From: CAWFFV01 sp963814985
GTDB lineage: Bacteria > Chloroflexota > Ktedonobacteria > Ktedonobacterales > Ktedonobacteraceae
Direction: 5' to 3'
Length of the DNA: 9,485 nucleotides
NCBI GenBank assembly: GCA_963814985.1
Contig: CAWFFV010000052.1
Span: 1-9,485 of the forward strand
Part shown: in pieces, positions 1 through 8,100 of the stretch
Layout: each line of letters starts with the position of its first letter
Numbering within the stretch: position 1 is the first letter of the stretch
The notes under the pieces: model-generated
Told to the model about the DNA's origin: nothing
What the model saw: only the letters and a program-made list of their open reading frames with translations
Database searches by the model: none
Translations under genes and position numbers: made by a program

Positions 1-2798
1 GCATGAATCACTCCATGAAGAGTCCCATACGTATCAATAGTTTGTTGTATCGCATAGCAGACCTGCTCCTCATTGGTCACGTCGGCGGCGAGGACAAGAA
101 CGTCAGCTCCTAGCTCTTGAAGAGCCTGTACCTGATGTATGCGGTGTACAATCTCTTCTTTGCCATACTCCGCTAATATGTGGTTCCAGTTATGGCGAGG
201 AGGAAGCCCTGAACGGCCTGTTAAGACCAGTTTAGCTCTAACGGTCTGAGCCAGATGTTCGGCTATAGCCTGACCGATACCACCCAATCCACCCAATATA
301 AGATAGACGCCGCCTTCACGCAGGATAGGAGCACATTTCTCTCTGCCTAGCAACCGAACAGGTTCAAAGATTTGAGTCCAACGATAGGTACCCCGAAACG
401 CAATTACCCTGTCAGGTAGCTCGCTGCTCACTTCGCCTACAAGATGATCTATGAGTAGTTCCTCCTGCCAACTTCCTGGTATTGGTAATGCGATATCAAT
501 GCTGCAACAACGAGTATTGGAGTACTCCTGTGGAATGACTCTTATTGGACCAAGAATGGTGGCTTTAGCGGGACACAATGGATCGGTTCCTGTTATATCT
601 TGCAGGTGGGTAGAGATGACCGAAATTTGACAGTTCTCTATTCCCAGATCGTTGAGTGCCTGAACCAGAGCAATCAGACTATAAAAACCAAGATCCTGGA
701 TGTGAGCAGTATATTCACGGCTCTCTCCATCTTGCTTTTCATCAGAAGTTACTGCCCATAGGTGGACAAAACGATCCGGGATGAGACCACTGGCCAGTAT
801 TTCTCGCAGTAAAGCATCATAATCGTTACGGTTGCGAGGATTAACGCGATATGTGTTTTTATCTAATTTATCAAAGCTATCTCCTGCCAGCACTGTGATC
901 ACTGATAAAGCATGATTCTCCAGTTTCTTTTTAATGCCCAGACCAATGCCACAGTCGTCAACAAAAAGTATCCAGCAGTGCCTGTTGTCTTTTGTGGTTT
1001 CAGTATCAAACGGCTTAAATGGGAGTGTTTGCTTCCAGGAAGGAAGATAGAACCAATCAGCTAGATCCGCTTTCCTTTCTAGCGTATTGTTGATAATCGC
1101 CTCTATTTTTGATGTTGTTTCAGGAACAGTAAAAAGCAGTTTTTTCGGTTCGATCCAATAGCGTTGCCGCTCAAAGGGATAGGTGGGCAGTGGCACCCGT
1201 TGCCGCCGCTCCTGACTCCACAATGCACTCCACTGCATGGGTACCCCTGCCAACCACAACTTGCCCAGTCCTGCTAATGCATAGCTCACATCCTGCTCAT
1301 GCTCATAGCGTGCATGCAAGGTTGGCACAACTACCAACGCTGGCCCCTCCGGCCTGGATATGATCGCTTGCTTCACAAATGATCCCAGCGTCTGGCCCGC
1401 TCCTAGCTCCATCAGCACAGGTTCTCCCTGCTGCCATAGACGTTCGATCCCCTGGGCAAAACGCACTGGCTCACACATGTGTCTACTCCAATAGTGGAGA
1501 TCCTTCACGTCTTGCTCACTGATCCAGTCTCCTGTCACATTCGAGATATAAGGGATCTGTGGAGCCTGCACCTTCATTCCGCGTACTAACTCATCCAGGG
1601 CAGCCTGTCCGTCGCGTAACATGCGAGAGTGGAAGGCATGGGTGGTCTCCAGTCTCCTGTAGACGATCTCGGCAGCCTGTAAACGCGCTTCCAGTTTCTC
1701 CAATGCTTCTACGGGACCGGCCAGCACACACTGTCGATCTCCATTGATGATCGCCAGATCGATTTGCTCTCCCAACCAGGGTTGTATCTCGTTCTGGGAG
1801 AGAGCGACTGCCAGCATCCCACCTTCTGGCAACGAAGCGATCAGTTGGGCACGTCGGCAGACCAGATGCAGAGCATCTTGCAGGCTCAGCACTCCAGCTA
1901 CACATGCCGCCACATATTCACCCAGACTATACCCGATCATGGCCTGTGGACGCACTCCCCAACTCAGCAAGAGTTGGGCCAGAGCATACTCCACGATGAA
2001 GACGGCTGGCTGTCCATAATCGGTACGATTGAGTTCCTCCTGTTGCTGGGCGGGGACATTCCCATTGCGTCCGAGCATCGCTCGCAGATCCAGACCGCTG
2101 GAAGATGCCTGCTCAGGTGACGAGAAGCGTTGGGGATAGAGCAATTCGCGGAGATCGCGCTGGAGCCAGCCCTGGGCCAGAGCAAGCTCACAGCTCTGAT
2201 CTATAGTTTGGCGAAAGACAGCTTCGTGCTCATAGAGATCGCGCCCCATACCGACATAGTGTTCACCCACCCCAGCAAACATCCAGGCGACAGAACGCTC
2301 ACTCTCCTGACTCACCAGACTCCAGCGCTGTTTGCTTTCTGACGCTTCCAGTAAGCTGATGGCTTCAGCGTGGTTGCGACAAAGTAGGAACTGTCGATGC
2401 TCAAAGCGACGGCGTCCTCGCTGCAAGGTCGAGGCAATATCCGCGAGAGGTATCTGCTCATGCTGACGTAAGTAGTCGCTTAAATTGATCGCGGCTTGCT
2501 TGAGCGCGGTCTCGGTTCGTGCGGAGAGGGGGATCAACTGCCAGGAGCGGCGAGAGGGTTGAGAAGGAATTTGCTCTGGTGCTTCCTCTACCACCACATG
2601 CACATTGGTACCTCCCATCCCCAACGAGTTGATGCCGGCTCTGCGCTTGCGCTCTGTCCTGGGCCAGGGGCGCAGTTGGGTATTGACAAAGAAAGGACTG
2701 TGCTCAAAATCGATTTCAGGATTGGGGCTTTCAAAATGCAGGCTGGGTGGCAGTTCTTCATGAGTGAGTGCCAGCACGGTCTTGATTAATCCTGAGGC
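1..2798 (-). CDS. Module 2: ketosynthase C-terminus, malonyl acyltransferase and partial ketoreductase (runs off window)
   Basis: I translated this 932-codon stretch throughout and it has no internal stop. It has no start of its own because it continues the KS at the 2798-2801 indel. Order: KS C-terminus (GASGLIKTVLALTHEELPPS, GMGGTNVHVVVEEAP), KS-AT linker, then AT from FAGVGEHYVGMG (2279) with nucleophile Ser in GYSLG (codon 1928-1926) and HAFHS (codons 1640-1626), indicating malonyl-CoA. The post-AT linker ends TYPFERQRYW (about 1153). The KR structural half starts near 1050 (DWFYLPSW) and is diverged from the first KR. The NADPH loop reads YLILGGLGGIG (about 300-275), with Leu where module 1 has Thr. 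The window ends at HGVIHA, before the KR catalytic residues. There is no dehydratase between AT and KR. Confidence 0.9.
1150..2288 (-). repeat. Direct repeat copy B: AT domain plus post-AT linker of module 2
   Basis: This is the partner of the copy at 5834-6972, in the same orientation and the same position within its module. Shared runs include the segments around GYSLGEYVAAC, the HAFHSRM segment and the LPTYPFERQRYW linker. Neither copy contains a frameshift. The similarity falls away sharply beyond 2288 (KS-AT linker) and below 1150 (KR structural half). Confidence 0.8.
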
Positions 2799-3463
2799 CC
2801 CGCAGCGCGATCCAGATGTCCCACATTGGTTTTCACCGAACCAATGGCACAATAGCCAACGCGGTCACAGCTGCGACGGAAGGCTTTGGTTAACGAGGCA
2901 ACTTCAATGGGATCACCTAGTTCAGTGGCGGTACCGTGGGCCTCAATATAATCAATGCTATCAGCCCCAATGCCGGCCTGTTGTAGTGCGGTGGCAACCA
3001 CTTCAGCCTGACCAACAACGCTCGGAGCAGTGTAGCTAACTTTGAGTGCTCCATCATTATTGATGGCAGAACCTTTGATAACAGCGTGAATGGTATCACC
3101 ATCTTCAAGTGCATCAGCAAGCCGTTTGAGCACCACGATCCCCACACCATCTCCAAACAAGCCTCCCTGTGCTTTGGCGTCGAAGGTACGGCAGCGTCCA
3201 TCAGGAGACTCCATACCACCTTCAAAATAGAGATGACCCCTTTTGGCAGGAACGCGCACGGAGACGCCACCGGCCAGAGCGATATCACACTCACCATTGA
3301 GCAAACTCTGAGAGGCAAGATGTACAGCGACCAACGAGGTCGAGCAGAACGTCTGCACAGCAAAACTTGGTCCTTTCAGGTTGAGCTTGTAAGAGACACC
3401 AGTAGTCAGAGAATCTTTGTCATTGCCTATGACCATCTGGTAATCGTTGACCGACGCAATCAA
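2786..3463 (-). CDS. Module 2 ketosynthase fragment: catalytic core
   Basis: This holds the KS active site. The Cys is residue 40 in VQTFCSTSLVAVH (codon 3346-3344). One His is residue 176 in EAHGTATELGDP (codon 2938-2936), and the other is residue 216 in KTNVGHLDRAAG (codon 2818-2816). Spacing equals that of the first KS, so the triad is intact. Family sequence extends upstream of the apparent TTG start through HPEL. At 2798-2801 a missing G in a G run turns GASGLIKT into PQD and a stop. The next frame continues GASGLIKTVLALTHEELPPS without a gap, so the KS is truncated only by this single base. Confidence 0.85.
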   Translation of the reverse strand: MIASVNDYQMVIGNDKDSLTTGVSYKLNLKGPSFAVQTFCSTSLVAVHLASQSLLNGECDIALAGGVSVRVPAKRGHLYFEGGMESPDGRCRTFDAKAQGGLFGDGVGIVVLKRLADALEDGDTIHAVIKGSAINNDGALKVSYTAPSVVGQAEVVATALQQAGIGADSIDYIEAHGTATELGDPIEVASLTKAFRRSCDRVGYCAIGSVKTNVGHLDRAAGPQD

Positions 3464-3696
3464 TTCTGGATGCCTGATAAGAGTCCCAACATATAGCTGC
3501 TGATATTGGCACCGCCAAAGACGCCGATCAGACCTTCATAGGAGAGGCTGTCATAGCCAGCATGTTCCAGCGCCTCCCAACAGCATTCCAGGAAGAGGCG
3601 ATGCTGTGGGTCCATCAGTTCGGCTTCTCGTGGGCTATAGCCAAAGAAGGCTGCATCAAAATGTTCGATATCGTTGAGAATGGGACGCGCTTTCAC
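3460..3696 (-). CDS. Module 2 ketosynthase fragment: N-terminal core
   Basis: The real frame enters at about 3728 and reads STLQQPNYVKARPILNDIEH, then FDAAFFGYSPREAELMDPQH, RLFLECCWEALEHAGY and GVFGGANISSYMLGLLSG. It aligns throughout with residues 60-140 of the first KS and carries the family DPQHRLFLE motif. The frame breaks at 3473-3474. An additional G would give LLSGHPELIASVNDYQM and continue into the next piece. The final residues IQN and the stop are products of the shift. The GTG start at 3696 is an internal Val codon. Confidence 0.8.
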   Translation of the reverse strand: MKARPILNDIEHFDAAFFGYSPREAELMDPQHRLFLECCWEALEHAGYDSLSYEGLIGVFGGANISSYMLGLLSGIQN

Positions 3697-4154
3697 ATAG
3701 TTTGGTTGTTGAAGCGTACTCTGATCAACCCGGATTGAAGCAATTCTTCATCGGTAAAGAAGGCGACAGACTCTACCCCATGACGCAGATTCTGCCAGAA
3801 CTGCTCCAGGGTATCAGCACCAGGGAAACGACCGGTCATACCAATGATAGCGATACCTTCGGTGTTCACCTGCTGGCGTGCTTGCTGTCGCCGCTGGGCT
3901 AACGCATCTTGCTGTGTATTCACTGGCGTGGAGGTCTCAGGGCGCAAATATTTGGCAAGTGCACTGACGGTTGGCGCTTCAAAGAGCGCGACCGCCGGAA
4001 TCTGCATGTGGAAGGCTTTTTTGAGACGTGCAAGAACTTGTAGACCTATCAAGGAATTACCGCCCAGGTCAAAGAAGTTATCATGCAATCCGACACGCTC
4101 AACACCAAGGACATCACACCATATAGCGGCGATGCGTTGCTCATAATCACTCAT
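3693..4154 (-). CDS. Module 1 ACP and beginning of module 2 ketosynthase (fragment)
   Basis: MSDYEQRIAAIWCDVLGVER starts a carrier protein with DNFFDLGGNSL. The phosphopantetheine Ser is residue 34, codon 4055-4053. APTVSALAKYL closes the ACP. A Gln/Arg-rich linker (QQDALAQRRQQARQQ) leads to IAIIGMTGRFPGA at residue 101, the N-terminus of the second KS. The ATG at 4154 resembles a gene start, but the same frame upstream reads NETIHLHLPVDSALSAS through the KR-ACP linker, and no ribosome binding site precedes it. I therefore place it inside the polypeptide. The frame breaks at 3729-3731: one extra G in the CCC (plus strand) run would give SGVDQSTLQQPNYVKAR, matching module 1 (AGVDASLLRDPNYVRAG). 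The last residues (LIRVRFNNQTM) are out of frame. Confidence 0.85.
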   Translation of the reverse strand: MSDYEQRIAAIWCDVLGVERVGLHDNFFDLGGNSLIGLQVLARLKKAFHMQIPAVALFEAPTVSALAKYLRPETSTPVNTQQDALAQRRQQARQQVNTEGIAIIGMTGRFPGADTLEQFWQNLRHGVESVAFFTDEELLQSGLIRVRFNNQTM

Positions 4155-4215
4155 GGTTGCAGTCCCAAGCGATGCAGAAAGCGCGCTGTCTACTGGCAGA
4201 TGAAGATGTATTGTC

Positions 4216-4611
4216 TCATTTCCAATATTTTGTAAGATATCCGTCTAACCCACTGTTGAATACGTAGTTTGTAGATCTCCCGTAGAGTGGATTATCTGCC
4301 CTATATTCTCTACTTTGTAGTACACGAACAAAAGCCTCAATCCCTTCCTCAGAATTCATCGCATAAACCGCCACTGAGCCACCTAACCCTGTTCCCTGTT
4401 CGATTTCAGCGCTGACTTGCCAGGTATCCCAGCTCACACTGAGCCATGGGCGCTGCGCCGAGCGGTTGCGGTAATGCACATAGGCATCCATAAAAGCATT
4501 CGCAGCCGTATAGGCCACAAAGCCCAGCCCTCCCAGGGTTGTCGAGAGCGAAGAAAAGAGCAGGCAGAAGTCGAGATCTCGTCCCTCTAGCGCTCGCTCT
4601 AATGCCAACAC
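4216..4611 (-). CDS. Module 1 ketoreductase fragment: catalytic half
   Basis: The family sequence in this frame begins upstream of the apparent start, at about 4678 (FTVIQDTG), runs through QSKVYGVLALERALEG, then shows the catalytic Ser in CLLFSSLSTTLGG and the YTAAN active-site motif (Tyr34, Asn38 of the piece). SVSWDTW marks the end of the KR core. Near 4299-4301 the frame breaks again. The neighbouring frame reads QIIHSTGDLQTT, the usual KR-ACP linker, while the listed frame ends in unrelated residues and stops at 4216. The KR active site is complete once both frame breaks are bridged, so the domain could be functional. The apparent start codon (GTG, 4611) lies inside the KR and is not used. 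Confidence 0.78.
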   Translation of the reverse strand: MLALERALEGRDLDFCLLFSSLSTTLGGLGFVAYTAANAFMDAYVHYRNRSAQRPWLSVSWDTWQVSAEIEQGTGLGGSVAVYAMNSEEGIEAFVRVLQSREYRADNPLYGRSTNYVFNSGLDGYLTKYWK

Positions 4612-5150
4612 ACCATAGACTTTTGACTGAAAGTGCTGTTCACACTCTCTATGTCCAGTATCCTGGATGACGGTAAATGCGTTTCATCGTGAGTTAAGCC
4701 AGCGGCGTGAATGATGCCATGTAAAGCGCCAAAGTGTTCATAGGTTGCCTGAACTACCATTTGCATCTGGGACTCGTCAGCTACATCACCAGTCAGCACC
4801 AGTACCTTCGTTCCCAGTTCCTCTAGCTCCTCCAGCCGTCTGAGCTTCTGGCTTATTACATCCTCTTCCCCATATTGCTCCCTCCAGTGTTCCCACTCCT
4901 GTCGCCTGGGTAACGAGGTGCGCCCTACTAACACCAGTCGGGCCTGATAGACTTTCGTCAGGTATCGCGCCAGCACCAGTCCCACCCCCCCCAGTCCTCC
5001 GGTGATGAGGTAGACTCCCTCTTTCCTCAACCTTGTTTGCATACCCTCTTCGCGTGCCAGGTGCCTGGGAACATACTCCAGAATAAAGCGCTTCCCTCCA
5101 CGATAGGCCACAATCGGTTCGGTGCGTGTAGTAGTTGCAAGCTCTTGCAC
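4599..5150 (-). CDS. Module 1 ketoreductase fragment: NADPH-binding half
   Basis: This piece continues the KR of the preceding fragment after the frame change at 5153-5154. VVQELATTTRTEPIVAYRGG is the end of the structural subdomain. YLITGGLGGVG gives the TGGxGxxG dinucleotide-binding loop (Thr codon 5003-5001), followed by LVLVGRTSLP, VLVLTGDVADE and HGIIHAAG. These are standard Rossmann-fold elements of PKS KRs. After HAAGLTHDET (about 4682) the listed frame degenerates to nonsense and stops at 4599. The real sequence moves to the next frame at about 4679. The LDD motif that predicts B-type stereochemistry reads THD here, so I make no stereochemical call. The GTG at 5150 is not a true start: this is the interior of the PKS polypeptide. 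Confidence 0.8.
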   Translation of the reverse strand: MQELATTTRTEPIVAYRGGKRFILEYVPRHLAREEGMQTRLRKEGVYLITGGLGGVGLVLARYLTKVYQARLVLVGRTSLPRRQEWEHWREQYGEEDVISQKLRRLEELEELGTKVLVLTGDVADESQMQMVVQATYEHFGALHGIIHAAGLTHDETHLPSSRILDIESVNSTFSQKSMVCWH

Positions 5151-8100
5151 TACCGACTTTCACCAATTGCTCATTGACCTGCTCGGCTACCAGTGACAAA
5201 TCAAGACAGCGGCAGGTTATATTTAAGTGCTCTTGTCCTACGACGGTACAGGCCGCTATCAGGGGTGCCTGCTCAGGACGAGTTGCGGCGTGCTCTCCTA
5301 CCTCCTGCACTCCGTTGATCAGCACAACCAGTTCAACCGACTCTCCTGGCTGTACCTCTTCTAAGGCCTGCACCAGCCAGAGCAGACTGTAGATCCCCTC
5401 CTGCTGACTGCTGGCGACCTCCTCGGCAGTCAGCCGACCTGTCCTTTTTTTCTCTTGCAGGCTCCAGCTATGGACGATCCGTCGCGGCCAGCGCCCTGTT
5501 GCTTGCAAATGGCGACACAGTTCCACATAATCGGCTCGCTCCCCCACACGCAACTGGTAACTCTCTCCTTGCCGGGCAAACCGTTCTCCCCTCTGCACAC
5601 AGACCACCTGCGCTCCCTGACTTCGCAGTTCCTGAGTCAGTTGGTCAGTTAGCCCCAGCCCATCCTGCAAGAGGACCCAGATCCCTTCTTTCGTTGCAGA
5701 TGCCTGCTGTTTTGAGGAGAGAGCGACTTCCTGCCAGCATGGCTCATAGAACCAATCTCCTGGATCAGCTTTCTTAGTCAGCTCGCGACTGGATGACAGC
5801 GGATTCTGCTGGTTGTGCTGTCCAACAGGCGCGTCGATCCAATAGCGTTGCCGCTCAAAGGGATATGTGGGGAGTGGTACCCGTTGCCGCCGCTCCTGAT
5901 CCCACAGCATACTCCACTGCATGGGCACCCCCGCCAACCACAACTTGCCCAGCCCCGCCAGCGCATAACTCACATCCTGCTTATGCTCATAACGTGCATG
6001 CAAGGTTGGCACAACCACCACCTCCGGCGACTCCTGTTTGGGTACGATCGTTTGCTTGACAAATGACCCCAATGTCTGACCCATTCCCAATTCCATTAGC
6101 ACGGGTTCTGCCTGTTGCCACACACGTTCGATCCCCTGAGCAAAACGCACTGGTTCACACATGTGCCTGCTCCAGTAGTGGGGGTCCTTGATCTCCTGCT
6201 CGCTGATCCAGTCTCCTGTCACATTGGAGATGTAAGGAATCTGTGGCTCTTGCAATTTCATCGTACCTACCAGTTTATCCAGGGCCGCTTGCCCCTCCCG
6301 CAGCATGCGAGAGTGGAAGGCATGGGTGGTTTCTAGCCTTCGGTAAACGATCTCAGCGGCTTGTAAGCGCGCTTCCAGTTTCTCCAATGCTTCTACGGGA
6401 CCGGCCAGCACACATTGTCGATCTCCATTGATGATCGCCAGATCGATCTGTTCTCCCAGCCAGGGTTGCACTTCGTGCTCGGAGAGAGCGACTGCCAGCA
6501 TCCCGCCTTCTGGCAGCGAAGCAATCAGTTGGGCACGTCGGCAGACCAGATGCAAGGCATCTTGCAGACTCAGCACTTCGGCTACGCATGCCGCCACATA
6601 TTCACCCAGGCTATACCCGATCATCGCCTGTGGACGCACTCCCCAACTCAGCAAGAGTTGGGCCATGGCATACTCCACGATGAAAACAGCAGGTTGTGCA
6701 TAATCGGTACGATTGAGTTGCTCCTGTTGTTGAGAGAGGGCACTCCCATTGCGTCCGAGCATTGCTCGTAGATCCAGATCACTGGAAGGTACCTGCTGAG
6801 ATGATGAGGAGAGTTGGGAATAGAGCAACTCTCGTAGATCGCGCTGAAGCCAGCCCTGGGCCAGAGCGAGTTCACAACACCGATCTATAGTTTGGCGAAA
6901 GACGGCTTCGTGCTCATAGAGATCGTGCCCCATGCCGACGTAATGTTCGCCTACGCCGGCAAACATCCAGGCAAGCGGTCGATCTCGATATGTTTGATAA
7001 GCAGTAAAAGCGCGTTGGGCATCCGGCTTCTCCAGTTGCTCAATCGCATCTGCCATGTCATTGCAAACGATTATCTGGCGATGGTTAAAGGCACTTCGTC
7101 CGACTTGAAGTGTGTAGGCAACATCGGCTAAATTCAGATGGGGAGATCGTTTGAGGTGCGCTGCCAGATTGTCGGCAGCCATCTTGAGCGATGAATCTGC
7201 CCTGGCAGAAAGGAGCAGCAGTTGTTGTGGGCGATTTGATGGCAGAACAGGTGCCGCAGCAGGAGCCTCTTCGAGAACAACATGGGCATTAGTGCCTCCC
7301 AGTCCAAAGGAACTAACTCCAGCCCGACGGGGAGTCTCATTTGTATGCCAATCAGCCACCTTTGTATTGACGTAAAAAGGACTATTTTCCAGATCGAGAT
7401 CGGTGCTGGCTCTTTCAAAATTGAGGCTCGGTGGCATCAAACGATGATACAGGGCCATACTGGTCTTGATCAACCCGGTAACACCGGAAGCTCTATCTAG
7501 ATGACCTATATTTGGCTTTACAGAACCAATGGCACAAAATTGTTTTTTCTCGGTACTCATACGAAACGCTTTTATCATTGCCGCCAGCTCAACTGCGTCT
7601 CCCAACTGAGTGGCCGTGCCGTGAGCCTCTATATAGTTGAGGGTTTCAATAGGAACACCTGCGTTACTGATTGCTTCAGCAATGACCTCAGTTTGACCAT
7701 CCAGACCAGGTGCAGTATATCCAGCACGTACACTACCATCATTATTAGTAGCAGATCCTCGAATGACTGCATAAATGTGGTCTCCATCCTCCAGGGCCTC
7801 ATCAAAACGTTTTAGGGCAACAACACCAACCCCATTGCCCATCACACTACCTTGAGCATTGGCATCAAAAGTGCGGCATTCTCCATCAGGAGAAACAATA
7901 CCACCATTTTCATAATGGTAGCCTGTTACCTGTGGTATTGTGATTGCGACTCCGCCAGCGAGAGCAATATCGCATTCATAGTTCAGCAGGCTCTGGTAAG
8001 CGAGATGAACTGCTACTAACGAGGTTGAACAGAATGTTTGTACCGCTACACTTGGCCCTTTAAGATTGAGTTTATATGAGACAGTTGAGGCTAAAGAGTC

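Noticed and set aside
1744..2120. Plus-strand open frames over the AT, repeated at 6415-6771
   Set aside because: They occur twice only because the AT-coding sequence is duplicated. They are antisense shadows with no support of their own.
4100..4154. ATG at 4154 as the start of a separate gene beginning with an ACP
   Set aside because: There is no ribosome binding site, the same frame is open upstream through the KR-ACP linker, and an ACP is required at this point by the preceding KR.
4786..5154. C-terminal ~120 residues of the long 8583-4786 open frame as genuine protein
   Set aside because: They match no PKS element, while the frame entered at 5153 carries the expected KR sequence across the same bases.
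5148..5157. Programmed ribosomal frameshifting at 5153
   Set aside because: There is no clear slippery heptamer at the site, and several other breaks of both signs occur nearby, which fits indels better than recoding.
1150..6972. The long direct repeat as a mobile element or insertion sequence
   Set aside because: Both copies are in-frame AT-coding sequence at equivalent module positions, without terminal inverted repeats or a transposase.
7501..7815. Plus-strand open frame antisense to the first KS
   Set aside because: It lies entirely over a conserved KS coding region, has no recognisable motif or ribosome binding site, and is explained as a shadow of the minus-strand gene.
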